A stretch of 64,000 bases of DNA, taken from positions 3,262,658-3,326,657 of the forward strand of contig NZ_CP046566.1 of assembly GCF_009740285.1 (NCBI RefSeq), given 5' to 3'. Below the pieces are notes generated by a model. It did no database searches, was not told the DNA's origin, and worked only from the letters and a program-made list of their open reading frames with translations. This stretch comes from Phnomibacter ginsenosidimutans (GTDB lineage: Bacteria; Bacteroidota; Bacteroidia; Chitinophagales; Chitinophagaceae). A program made the position numbers and the translations under genes. This document shows, piece after piece, positions 28,123 to 36,448 of this stretch. How positions within the stretch are numbered: position 1 is the first letter of the stretch; each line of letters begins with the position of its first letter.

Positions 28123-28773
28123 ATGCAACAACCACTTTCGCTGAGCCTGTACGAGTATTTCCTCAGCGATCGGATTGCTGATATAGTGCCGTTACAACCA
28201 GCCAACGCTCAAGGCATTTTTAAATGGCTGGCCACACAACCCATTTTTGGTTGGCACCGGCAGCACAATTTTTGTGAAGCCCGCGCCGAAGCCGCATCGC
28301 TGCTGCTGAAACATGCAGGCATACCGCATGCCAAGTGTTGGGTATTTGGTGCCGCTTTTTTACGCAAGGGTTATGTGGGTGGTTTGCTCAATAATTGGAA
28401 CTATCATGTGGCGGTGGCGGTGCCTGTATTAGAACAAGGCCAACTCTGCTGGTGGATACTTGACCCCGCCGCTTGTACAGCACCCATACCGATGTTGCAA
28501 TGGGCCGAGGCAGCCACTGCCTATCCGCACAGTTATCATTGCATCAGGCAGCCGCAGTATTTCATTTTTCCAGACAGGAAACCCTACAAAAAAGATTGGT
28601 ACAAACGCAATCAGCGCAACTACCGGTGGACCATTCAGGGTCTTGCAGGTATTTACAGCCGCAATAGTATTGGTCGGGCCAAGTTGGCTTTTTGCAAAAA
28701 AACCATTCGGGGTTACAAGCAAGCCTTTGAACAGCTCGCCCCACTTTTGACAGCAGATGTACAAGCAAAATGA
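28123..28773 (+). CDS. Protein-glutaminase-like Cys-His-Asp protein
   Basis: 216 residues from ATG 28123. No signal peptide. A Cys-His-Asp arrangement typical of protein-glutamine glutaminase/transglutaminase-like folds is visible: HNFCEARAEA (Cys51), NNWNYHVAVAVPV (His95) and WWILDPAAC (Asp114). The spacing and the surrounding hydrophobic strands fit this fold. The Lys/Arg-rich C-terminal third (KPYKKDWYKRNQRNYRW) is not part of it. If active it would deamidate protein glutamines, but the substrate is unknown. It lies downstream of the accC terminator as an apparently separate transcription unit. Confidence 0.65.
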   Translation: MQQPLSLSLYEYFLSDRIADIVPLQPANAQGIFKWLATQPIFGWHRQHNFCEARAEAASLLLKHAGIPHAKCWVFGAAFLRKGYVGGLLNNWNYHVAVAVPVLEQGQLCWWILDPAACTAPIPMLQWAEAATAYPHSYHCIRQPQYFIFPDRKPYKKDWYKRNQRNYRWTIQGLAGIYSRNSIGRAKLAFCKKTIRGYKQAFEQLAPLLTADVQAK

Positions 28774-28822
28774 TGGCCAAGAGTTGGTGGTGGCAACCAT
28801 TAACTTAGTATAAATTTTTACC

Positions 28823-29593
28823 ATGAAAGGGAAAGCATTGCTCTGCCTGTTGTTGACAGTAAGTGTAGCGATGGCGCAACCAAAAGCCAGCCGCTATTTT
28901 CAGCTGAATGTATACAGCTATTCCAACCAGACACAAGAGCAAGTACTGGAGCAATACTTGCAAAATGCTTTTGTACCTACCGCACATGCACTGGGCATTG
29001 CATCGGTGGGTGTATTTAAAGCCATTACCAACGATACTGCTGTGGTAAAAAAACTGTACGTGTTTTTGGCTGCAAAAAGTGCAGCAGCATTGCTGCAACT
29101 GCCCGCAAAAATGCTGCAACACAAACCATACACAACACAGGCTGCCACCTGGTTGAACCATGAGCAACAACAAACAGCTTACGACAGAAAAGAAACCATT
29201 TTGCTGCAAGCCTTTGCTATGTCGGAAGGCTTGGTAATGCCCAACCTGACTGGACCACGCAGTGAACGGGTATACGAACTGCGCAGTTATGAAAGCAGCA
29301 CCGAAGCTTTGTACCGCAATAAAGTGCATATGTTTAATGAAGGTGATGAAATTGGCTTGTTCAAACGGCTACAATTCAACGCTATTTTTTATGGTGATGT
29401 AATTGCAGGCAGCCACATGCCCAACCTGATGTACATGACCAGCTTCAACAATATGGCCGACAGGCAGGAACACTGGAAGCAATTTGTAGCCGACGCACAA
29501 TGGAAAACCTTATCATCGATGCCTTTTTACAAAGGTAATGTGTCGCACATTGACATTAGTTTCCTGCGGCCAACAGCTTACTCTGATTATTGA
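28823..29593 (+). CDS. Exported NIPSNAP-family protein
   Basis: 256 residues. The signal peptide ends near SVAMAQ. Two dimeric alpha/beta-barrel-like repeats are present, the second with the family hallmark RVYELRSYESSTEALYRNKVHMFNEGDEIGLFKRL, followed by LMYMTSFNNMADRQEHWKQFVAD. NIPSNAP proteins are common in Chitinophagaceae, usually exported. Their biochemical role is unsettled. Confidence 0.88.
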   Translation: MKGKALLCLLLTVSVAMAQPKASRYFQLNVYSYSNQTQEQVLEQYLQNAFVPTAHALGIASVGVFKAITNDTAVVKKLYVFLAAKSAAALLQLPAKMLQHKPYTTQAATWLNHEQQQTAYDRKETILLQAFAMSEGLVMPNLTGPRSERVYELRSYESSTEALYRNKVHMFNEGDEIGLFKRLQFNAIFYGDVIAGSHMPNLMYMTSFNNMADRQEHWKQFVADAQWKTLSSMPFYKGNVSHIDISFLRPTAYSDY

Positions 29594-29644
29594 TTGATGA
29601 TAAGCCTTTGCTATCAATCATTTCATCATTGAAACATACTCGCT

Positions 29645-29998
29645 ATGCTCACTACCGTCCACCCGAAACTACCCATGCGCAGCAAAGCCGCTACGCTGGC
29701 TTACTACACGCAACTTGGTTTTACCAGCATGGGCAGCCACGATTATCCCGGTTATCTGATGCTGCAAAAAGAAGGTATTGAAATCCACTTTTTTGAGCAC
29801 CCGACTTTGGAGCCCTCGGAAAATTATGGTCAGGTGTATATCCGCTGCAGCGATATTGAAAAGCTATACAACCAGTGGATAGCAGCCGGTGTTGCCATTC
29901 ATCCGAATGGTGCTTTAGCAAGCAAGCCTTGGGGGCAAAAAGAATTTTCGCTACTCGACCCCGACAATAATTTGCTGACGTTTGGCGAATCTCTGTAG
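29645..29998 (+). CDS. VOC-superfamily (glyoxalase/bleomycin-resistance-like) protein
   Basis: 117 residues, a single VOC domain: KLPMRSKAATLAYYTQLGF at the start, EIHFFEHP, a YIRCSDIEKLYNQWIAAGV helix, and WGQKEFSLLDPDNNLLTFGE with the conserved C-terminal Glu. Small VOC proteins of this type act as antibiotic-sequestering proteins or metal-dependent isomerases or dioxygenases, and this sequence does not decide which. It follows the NIPSNAP gene by 51 bp. Confidence 0.82.
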   Translation: MLTTVHPKLPMRSKAATLAYYTQLGFTSMGSHDYPGYLMLQKEGIEIHFFEHPTLEPSENYGQVYIRCSDIEKLYNQWIAAGVAIHPNGALASKPWGQKEFSLLDPDNNLLTFGESL

Positions 29999-30014
29999 CA
30001 GCAATAGAAAGCCG

Positions 30015-30785
30015 TTATCTTTTCTCTTCTGGCTGATTGAGGGCCTTAATTTGAGCCTTGTATGCAGCGGGCAAAAGCAAATGCTTGATAAGCCCGTCCA
30101 GGTGCAGCAGCCTGCTGAATTTGTACAGCGGCACCACCGGACCCAACCAAGAATATTTGGGAAAGCCCAGCAACGCTTTTACTTGTGTAGGCACTACCAA
30201 TTGCTGGCCTGCCTTTAGCACCGTATACCGGGTACTACCCAAGTGTTTTTTGTACTGTACGAACAAATCGTCAGTGTAATGGCTGCGCTGCAAATCGGCA
30301 TTCAGGTGTGCTTCTCTTGATGGCAACCAGTTTGCATAACCCTGCGGTAGTTGTGTAAGCCCCATGCCGACTCCTACTCTGTAAAACACATCGTACACTT
30401 CTTCTTTTTCTTCATCGGTAAGTGGGCGTTCGAGCAATTCGAAAGCAGCAATGGAATAATGAATGAGCATGTATAGTACATCGCGGTAGGCCCAGTCAGG
30501 AATAGTATCGCCGCGGCTTTTTTCTACTGCCGCATGTATGTGGCGCATTTGCTGAATGGCCTGTGTGGCTTTGTCGTGGGGCGAAAAAATAATCCACCGG
30601 GCATACTGCACGGTAGAAAACAAACGGCCCAAAGGATCTTTCGGCAGCTTGCCGGTAAAGTACAACCAGTCAACCGCTTTATTCAACGCAAACTCTGCGG
30701 CAGCACCGGCAAAGATGAACAAGATGGTATCGCTGTTGCCCCAAATGCGGCGCATAACAGACTGCGGATGAACAAAGGATTGCAT
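30015..30785 (-). CDS. DUF2236 (MpaB/latex-clearing-like oxygenase family) protein
   Basis: 256 residues from ATG 30785. Family features are visible: an early helix SDTILFIFAGAAAEFALNKAV, then GRLFSTVQYARWIIFSP, HIHAAVEKSRGDTIPDWAYRDVLYMLIHYSI, where DUF2236 proteins hold haem-ligand His residues, and LTDEEKEEVYDVFYRVGVGMGL. Members include rubber-cleaving Lcp and fungal MpaB. Most bacterial members have no known substrate. It is convergent with the VOC gene (16 bp gap). Confidence 0.8.
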   Translation of the reverse strand: MQSFVHPQSVMRRIWGNSDTILFIFAGAAAEFALNKAVDWLYFTGKLPKDPLGRLFSTVQYARWIIFSPHDKATQAIQQMRHIHAAVEKSRGDTIPDWAYRDVLYMLIHYSIAAFELLERPLTDEEKEEVYDVFYRVGVGMGLTQLPQGYANWLPSREAHLNADLQRSHYTDDLFVQYKKHLGSTRYTVLKAGQQLVVPTQVKALLGFPKYSWLGPVVPLYKFSRLLHLDGLIKHLLLPAAYKAQIKALNQPEEKR

Positions 30786-30876
30786 GCAATAAAAACTTGA
30801 ATTAAAGATACAAAGCACCCCCTAACCCCCAGCGGGGGAAAATGAGATGGGACGCGGATTTTCACGAATGATGTTG

Positions 30877-30902
30877 CTGTCGCAGGCCTCCCGGCCTGTG
30901 AC
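30877..30902 (-). repeat. REP-like palindrome, copy 1 (inverted)
   Basis: CTGTCGCAGGCC-TCCC-GGCCTGTGAC: reverse complement of copies 2 and 3. It folds as a roughly 12-bp stem with one mismatch and a 4-nt loop. Confidence 0.8.
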
Positions 30903-31033
30903 GATGTGTTACTAATGCTGCAAGAAAAGACAGCTACAAAGCTTGGCCACAGATTCACGGATTTGTAAACATGAATTTTTGGGACGCGGATTTGAACGGA
31001 TCTTGATTGATGCAATGGATTCTTCTTGTTTCA

Positions 31034-31118
31034 GCCCCGAAGGGGCGTAATAACGGTAGCCACGGGTGATAGCCCGTGGTGAAAAAGAAAGTGTTGAGTA
31101 GCAAAGCCCCGAAGGGGC
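31034..31118. repeat. CCCCGAAGGGG hairpin pair with CCACGGG/CCCGTGG hairpin between
   Basis: GCCCCGAAGGGGC occurs at 31034-31046 and 31106-31118. Between them, CCACGGG (31060-31066) and CCCGTGG (31073-31079) form another perfect stem. Three consecutive hairpins of this kind are a dispersed intergenic motif known from many Bacteroidota genomes. Confidence 0.75.
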
Positions 31119-31183
31119 GAAAGAGTATATCACAACCTTTCAAATGAATTGATGAAAAGTACTGCTTGAAGACGAGTCACAAT

Positions 31184-31211
31184 CTGTCACAGGCCGGGAG
31201 GCCTGCGACAG
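31184..31211 (+). repeat. REP-like palindrome, copy 2
   Basis: CTGTCACAGGCC-GGGA-GGCCTGCGACAG, preceded by AAGACGAGT. Identical over 28 bp to copy 3. Confidence 0.85.
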
Positions 31212-31289
31212 ATAAAGCGTATAATTCATGGCCACAGATGCACGGATTTTTCTTGGAGCTGACGGTTGATGTACAAGACGAGTAACCGG

Positions 31290-31317
31290 CTGTCACAGGC
31301 CGGGAGGCCTGCGACAG
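31290..31317 (+). repeat. REP-like palindrome, copy 3
   Basis: Same 28-bp palindrome as copy 2, 106 bp downstream, also preceded by AAGACGAGT. Confidence 0.85.
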
Positions 31318-31574
31318 AAAGTGGATAGCAGCATACAGCTGACGGGCTGCCCGACGGACGAAACTACCCCGCAGTACCGTGCCAGCGAAGCGGCGCCGGT
31401 ACGAGGAGTAGTGAGGACGGCGGGAACCACAGCTTCATAGCTGCACTACAGCTGACAGCCCCAAACATGTATTTCAAATACCATGTGTAGCATGACATGT
31501 AGCAACAGGTAGCTGATGATTCATCGTCTAAACGGCTGTATATTTCCCCTTCATTTCTAAACTGCAACACTCGT

Positions 31575-34500
31575 ATGAGAAAAGTATTGCTCGCCTGTGT
31601 GGCCTTGTTGGCCCTGTACACGCAGGTATTGGCGCAAAAGAAGAAAGCAGCGCCACCTGCTCCTGTAGCCGAAGCGCAGGAAATTCCTTTCTTCAAAAAC
31701 CTGAACTACCGCCTTATTGGCCCCTTCCGTGGTGGCCGTAGTGCAGCGGTGGCCGGTAGCTACAAAAACAAAAACACTTTCTACTTTGGTGCCACGGGTG
31801 GCGGCGTTTGGAAAACCACCGACGGCGGCAGCAACTGGAGCAACATCAGCGATAAATATTTTGGCGGCAGCATTGGCGCCATTGCCGTAGCCCCCAGCGA
31901 TGAAAGTGTGCTGTATGTGGGCGAAGGCGAAAACAGCATGCGGGGCAACGTGAGTGAAGGCCTGGGTGGCATGTGGCGCAGCGATGATGGCGGCAAAACC
32001 TGGCAAAACATTGGCCTCAAAGATGGTCGCCATATCATCCGCATTATTGTGCACCCCAAAGACCCCAACACCGTATGGGCTGCAGTGATTGGTCATTTGT
32101 TTGGCCCCAATGAAGAAAGAGGCGTGTACAAAACCACCGATGGTGGTAAAACATGGAAACGTACCCTGTTTGTAAACAACCAAACCGGCGCCAGCGATTT
32201 GGTAATGGAGCCGGGCAATACCAAGGTATTGTACGCCGGTATGTGGCGGGTGATTCGTCAGCCGCATACACTGGAAAGTGGTGGCGAAGGCAGTGGCCTC
32301 TGGAAGAGCACCGATGGCGGCGAAACCTGGAAAAACATTACGGCCAACAAAGGATTGCCCAAAGGCACTTGGGGTATTGTAGGTGTGGCAGTAGCCCCCA
32401 GCAATACTGATAAAGTGTATGCCATTATGGAAAATGAAAAAGGTGGCATGTACTGCAGTGAAGATGCCGGCGAAACCTGGAGCCTGCGCAGCAGCGACAA
32501 CAACATTCGCCAGCGGGCCTGGTACTATACCAAAGTGTTTGTAGACCCGCAAAATGAAAACCTGGTGTATGCGCCCAACGTAAACTTTATGCTGAGCCGC
32601 GATGGTGGCCGCACTTTCAGCAGCCCCTACCAAACACCACACGGCGACCACCACGATTTGTGGATCGACCCGGAAAATGGCCGTCGAATGATTGTAGCCG
32701 ATGATGGCGGTGCACAGGTAAGCTTTGATGGCGGTCAAAACTGGAGCACTTACGAAAACCAACCTACCGTGCAGGTGTACCGGGTGAGTACCGACAATGC
32801 TTTCCCTTATCGCATTTTGGGTGGTCAGCAAGACAATGGTGCCTTCCGCATTAAAAGCCGCACTTACGGATGCGCCATTACAGCTGCTGACATGGAAGAT
32901 GCCGCAGGTAGCGAAAGTGGTTACGTGGTAGCCGACCCCACCAACCCCGACATTACTTATGGTGGCAACTACATGGGTATGCTGCAGCGCCTCGACCATA
33001 AAACAGGTGAAAGCCGCATGATTAATGTGTGGCCCATCGACAACATGGGTGCTGGTGCCGAAGCGGCCAAATACCGTTTTCAGTGGAACTATCCCATCTT
33101 CTTCAGCCCCAACAACCCAAAGCGGTTGTATGCCGCAGGCAATCATTTGTTTGTGACCGAAAATGAAGGCCGCAGCTGGGAAATGATTAGCCCCGACCTG
33201 ACCACAAATGATAAGAGCAAGCAAGGTCCGAGTGGTGGTCCCATTACCAAAGACAACACCACTGTTGAATATTACTGCACCATTTTTACCGCTGCAGAAA
33301 GTGCTACAGAACCCAACCTGCTGTGGACAGGTAGCGATGATGGTTTGATACACATCAGCAAAGACGGTGGCAAGAATTGGGAAAACGTAACGCCCAAAGA
33401 CATTCCGGCGCAAATGATGTGGAACTGTGTGGATGTAGACCCTGTACGCAAGGGCACGGCTTATTTTGCCGGTACCCGCTACAAGCTCGACGATTACACG
33501 CCATATCTTTTTAAAACAACTGACTACGGCAAAACATGGCAGCGCATTGATGCAGGCATCAACCGCATGCATTTTACCCGTGCCATTCGTGCCGATAAAA
33601 AACGTGCTGGTTTACTGTATGCCGGCACCGAGTTTGGCATGTACATCAGCTACAACGATGGCGCCAGCTGGAACAAGTTTCAGCTGAACATGCCGGTAGT
33701 ACCCATCACCGACATGACCATTAAAAACAACGACCTGATTGTGGGCACACAGGGCCGCAGCATTTACATTCTCGACGACCTGACTACAGTGCAGCAATAC
33801 GAGCCCGTTATAGCCGAGAAAAACTTTGTCGCATTTACACCAGCGCCAGCCTACCGCATGCAAGTAGCTGGCCGTGGATGGCGCAATGCCGGCGCTGCGC
33901 CTCGCAATGCCGGTGCCAACCCTATGCCCGGTGCTGTGATTCCTTTCTACATCAAAGGCGGTGCTGATACGTTGAAAGCAACCGTGGTAGTAATGGATAA
34001 AAACCGCAACGTGATTAAAACATACGGCACAGCAGAAAAAGACAACAAGATCGAATTGAAGAACGGCTTGAACCAGTTTGCCTGGGATTTGAATTATCCT
34101 GAAGGTGAACGAGTACCTGAAGGCACCATTTTGTGGAACCGTGCCCGCATGGTGGCCATGGCGCCTCCCGGCGAATACATAGCCAAAATGAAAGTGGGCA
34201 AAGACAGTGCTGAAGTAACCTTTACCGTACTGGCCGATCCCAACTACAACGTGAGTCAGGCGGAGTACGAAGCACAGTTTAGCTTTTTGCGCAAGGCACA
34301 AGCCAAGTTTGACGAGGTGATGAAGGCGCAGAAAGACATGACTGAAATTCGCAAGCAAATGACCGACCTTACTGGCCGTTGGGGCAAAGATTGTCCGAAG
34401 GAAGTGAAAGACCTGACAGAAGCGATTGGTAAAAAGCTGACGCCGATTGAAGAAGCGCTGCACCAAACAAAAGCCAAGAGTGGTCAGGATGTGCTCAACT

Positions 34501-34724
34501 ACCCCATTAAGCTGGATGACAAGCTGAGCAGCGTGTACCGTACGGCTGCTGTAGGCAATGGTGCCCCTGCCAAGCAAGTGCTGGAAGCCTACGAAGTGGT
34601 GGCTGCACAAATAGATGCAGAGTTAGCCAAACTGAAAGCAGTGATGAGCGAAGAACTGCCGAAACTGAACACAGTGATTCGGGAGAAAAACCTGCCAGTG
34701 GTGGGTGTGAAGAAGAGTGAATAG
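31575..34724 (+). CDS. Exported VPS10/sortilin-like Asp-box beta-propeller protein
   Basis: 1049 residues. The signal peptide ends near QVLAQ. The first 730 residues contain about ten Asp-box (BNR) motifs of the form TTDGGSNW, SDDGGKTW, STDGGETW and SKDGGKNW, spaced as in VPS10/sortilin-type double propellers annotated as glycosyl hydrolase-like in Bacteroidota. The C-terminal 300 residues have an Ig-like part (AWDLNYPEGERVPEG, a common module of these proteins) and a helical tail. No T9SS tail or lipobox is seen, so the protein is probably periplasmic or in the outer membrane fraction. A catalytic activity cannot be assigned. A terminator follows. Confidence 0.9.
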   Translation: MRKVLLACVALLALYTQVLAQKKKAAPPAPVAEAQEIPFFKNLNYRLIGPFRGGRSAAVAGSYKNKNTFYFGATGGGVWKTTDGGSNWSNISDKYFGGSIGAIAVAPSDESVLYVGEGENSMRGNVSEGLGGMWRSDDGGKTWQNIGLKDGRHIIRIIVHPKDPNTVWAAVIGHLFGPNEERGVYKTTDGGKTWKRTLFVNNQTGASDLVMEPGNTKVLYAGMWRVIRQPHTLESGGEGSGLWKSTDGGETWKNITANKGLPKGTWGIVGVAVAPSNTDKVYAIMENEKGGMYCSEDAGETWSLRSSDNNIRQRAWYYTKVFVDPQNENLVYAPNVNFMLSRDGGRTFSSPYQTPHGDHHDLWIDPENGRRMIVADDGGAQVSFDGGQNWSTYENQPTVQVYRVSTDNAFPYRILGGQQDNGAFRIKSRTYGCAITAADMEDAAGSESGYVVADPTNPDITYGGNYMGMLQRLDHKTGESRMINVWPIDNMGAGAEAAKYRFQWNYPIFFSPNNPKRLYAAGNHLFVTENEGRSWEMISPDLTTNDKSKQGPSGGPITKDNTTVEYYCTIFTAAESATEPNLLWTGSDDGLIHISKDGGKNWENVTPKDIPAQMMWNCVDVDPVRKGTAYFAGTRYKLDDYTPYLFKTTDYGKTWQRIDAGINRMHFTRAIRADKKRAGLLYAGTEFGMYISYNDGASWNKFQLNMPVVPITDMTIKNNDLIVGTQGRSIYILDDLTTVQQYEPVIAEKNFVAFTPAPAYRMQVAGRGWRNAGAAPRNAGANPMPGAVIPFYIKGGADTLKATVVVMDKNRNVIKTYGTAEKDNKIELKNGLNQFAWDLNYPEGERVPEGTILWNRARMVAMAPPGEYIAKMKVGKDSAEVTFTVLADPNYNVSQAEYEAQFSFLRKAQAKFDEVMKAQKDMTEIRKQMTDLTGRWGKDCPKEVKDLTEAIGKKLTPIEEALHQTKAKSGQDVLNYPIKLDDKLSSVYRTAAVGNGAPAKQVLEAYEVVAAQIDAELAKLKAVMSEELPKLNTVIREKNLPVVGVKKSE

Positions 34725-34770
34725 TGGGCAATGAAAAAATAGGCAATGATGATTGCCCATCTTACAATAA

Positions 34771-34799
34771 AACGGCGCCAGTGGAATACTGGCGCCGTT
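34771..34799 (+). terminator. Strong terminator after the VPS10-like gene
   Basis: 12-bp perfect stem AACGGCGCCAGT / ACTGGCGCCGTT with a 5-nt loop and T-rich tail. Confidence 0.85.
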
Positions 34800-34910
34800 G
34801 TTTATTTACATCCATGCTGCTGTATATACTGCAACGGAAGCTATTTTCACCAGTTATTCCCAACCAGAAAGATGTACAAAAAAATTAATCTGCACATATC
34901 ACATAATTCC

Positions 34911-34918
34911 TATGTTTG
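34911..34918 (+). promoter_or_regulatory. -7 promoter box of the CD225-like gene
   Basis: TATGTTTG, an exact TAnnTTTG match, 31 bp before ATG 34949. The -33 element is not clear. Confidence 0.4.
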
Positions 34919-34948
34919 AACGTACACTACTTCATCAATCAACTAACT

Positions 34949-35236
34949 ATGGAACAACAAATCATTCCGCCACCCATGCCAAAAAACTGGCTGGTTGAAT
35001 CCATCCTTGTAACACTGTTTTGCTGCTTGCCTTTCGGTATTGTAGGCATCATCAACGCTGCACAAGTATCTAGCCGTTACGCAGCACAGCAATACGATGC
35101 TGCTGCCGATGCTTCACGTGAAGCCGCCAAATGGACCAAAATTGGTTTTTGGGTAGGCATCGCTGTTATTGCTCTTTACGTACTGTTTTGGGTAGTATTG
35201 GGCGTTTCCTTTGGCCTGTCTGAAACACTGGATTAA
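34949..35236 (+). CDS. CD225/dispanin-family small membrane protein
   Basis: 95 residues from ATG 34949 (MEQQIIPPPMPKNWLVESIL). A Pro-rich start, a first hydrophobic segment LVTLFCCLPFGIVGIINAAQVSSRY with the conserved CCLPFGIV motif, a charged loop (DASREAAKWTKIGFWVG) and a second membrane helix are diagnostic of the CD225/dispanin family. Function in bacteria is unknown; members are often beside DUF2752 genes, as here (18 bp apart). Confidence 0.9.
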   Translation: MEQQIIPPPMPKNWLVESILVTLFCCLPFGIVGIINAAQVSSRYAAQQYDAAADASREAAKWTKIGFWVGIAVIALYVLFWVVLGVSFGLSETLD

Positions 35237-35253
35237 GGCACACAACGCAAACA

Positions 35254-35661
35254 ATGGCTTTTCTCAGAACAGCATTTGTTGCGTTAATACTTGCAGTGGC
35301 AGGATGGTTGTACTTCAACTTTAATCCTGCCACTGTTTCGTTTTTTCCCAAGTGCCCATCGTATAGTTTGCTGGGTTTTTATTGTGCCGGCTGTGGATCG
35401 CAGCGGGCCATACATCAGCTTCTGCATGCCCGTATTGGGGCAGCCGCCGATTACAATCTACTGGCCATTATTTACACGCCTTTTCTGTTGGCTTATTTTG
35501 CCGAATGGCTATTGCACAAATACACAAGCGTGGCCAAGAACCAACCGGTCAGCAAATTGTTTCATCGGCCATGGTTTGTATACGCCACACTGGTGTCAGT
35601 TGTTCTCTTCACTATTGTACGCAATGTTCCATGGCATGGCTTTGACTGGCTACGGCCATAA
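35254..35661 (+). CDS. DUF2752 membrane protein
   Basis: 135 residues, three or four membrane segments. The hallmark CPSYSLLGFYCAGCGSQRAIHQLL gives the CxGCGxxRA motif of DUF2752. It directly follows the CD225-like gene and is probably cotranscribed with it. The paired occurrence suggests a joint membrane function, which is unknown. Confidence 0.9.
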   Translation: MAFLRTAFVALILAVAGWLYFNFNPATVSFFPKCPSYSLLGFYCAGCGSQRAIHQLLHARIGAAADYNLLAIIYTPFLLAYFAEWLLHKYTSVAKNQPVSKLFHRPWFVYATLVSVVLFTIVRNVPWHGFDWLRP

Positions 35662-35728
35662 TTATGCGTCAAACAGTTAATGACCTTCCTTGTCTGTTTC
35701 CTATTCAAACTTTTTAAAGTTCATATGT

Positions 35729-36361
35729 ATGAAATTCATCTTGACAATACTGGTTTCACTGATTTTCTTTAACGGAAATGGTCAGCGAATAGTTGAAGAA
35801 CTAATCAGAATCAACGACAATTACAGTCCGTTATTTGGTAACAAATCAACTGATGTAGATATCATGTTTGTGATGTCGTATGAGCACTTAAAAAGCGATA
35901 CAGTATTTAATGTTGTTTTCCAATTGAATCAGCTTGAAACTGAAAAACAAGGTGAATCATTTTCAACAGGTATTTTTGGCAGAAGTATCGGTTTTGCCTC
36001 AAGTAGTTATTACTCATCCGAACGGAATAAAGGCCACTTAACACTTAACTATCAGGAATTAGATACACTTCTCACTAGTTTTAATAAGATGTATGAATTT
36101 ACAAAGCAGACTTACGGAAGGAACAGGATTGTTACATACTCGTTCAAGAATTTAAAATTATCAGTTGAAGTCAACTATGTTGGAGGCGTTGATCCAACGG
36201 GTGCATTTAAAAGTTTCTTCTATCTCAGCATCGACGATGCAACTTTCAGGCTTTCTACATCACAATTTTTTAAACTTACTCAAAAGACAATCTCCGAGTT
36301 AAAGAAGATTTGGGACGATTGGTTACAAAATCGATTATTACCGGTGCCGATTTATTACTAA
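35729..36361 (+). CDS. Exported protein of unknown function, AT-rich
   Basis: 210 residues from ATG 35729. An earlier in-frame codon lies 39 bp upstream, but only the chosen start gives a clean signal peptide (MKFILTILVSLIFFNGNGQ). The mature part alternates short strands with helices (VDIMFVMSYEHLKSDTVFNV) and has a C-terminal helix KLTQKTISELKKIWDDWLQNR. I do not recognise a family. Base composition is visibly more AT-rich than its neighbours, with AAT/AAA/TTA codons frequent, which may mark recent acquisition. Confidence 0.7.
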   Translation: MKFILTILVSLIFFNGNGQRIVEELIRINDNYSPLFGNKSTDVDIMFVMSYEHLKSDTVFNVVFQLNQLETEKQGESFSTGIFGRSIGFASSSYYSSERNKGHLTLNYQELDTLLTSFNKMYEFTKQTYGRNRIVTYSFKNLKLSVEVNYVGGVDPTGAFKSFFYLSIDDATFRLSTSQFFKLTQKTISELKKIWDDWLQNRLLPVPIYY

Positions 36362-36389
36362 TTAATCAAATAATCAATATCTCAAAAAA

Positions 36390-36424
36390 AGAAGCGTGTT
36401 ACAAATGATTGACAACACGCTTCT
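36390..36424. terminator. Bidirectional terminator between convergent genes
   Basis: AGAAGCGTGTT / AACACGCTTCT stem (11 bp, 13-nt loop) flanked by A- and T-rich runs. Confidence 0.85.
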
Positions 36425-36448
36425 CTTAAAATTAAATCATTCAAATTA

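Larger units (their letters stand above)
30786..31574. other. Intergenic repeat island
   Basis: 789 bp without a gene, packed with repeat elements. These are a GC-rich CCCCCTAACCCCCAGCGGGG hairpin (about 30814-30835), GGGACGCGGATT at 30849-30860 and 30981-30992, GGCCACAGATTCACGGATTT near 30949 and GGCCACAGATGCACGGATTT near 31230, REP-like palindromes, and CCCCGAAGGGG hairpins. The last stretch (31320-31574) contains a second GC-rich segment with no clear element and the leader of the gene at 31575. The density suggests a landing site or a graveyard of small non-autonomous elements. Confidence 0.8.

Noticed and set aside
31557-33572. 671-codon open frame on the minus strand opposite the VPS10-like gene
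   Set aside because: It is a shadow of the plus-strand coding gene: no signal of its own, unusual Cys/His-rich translation, and the Asp-box repeats explain the plus strand fully.
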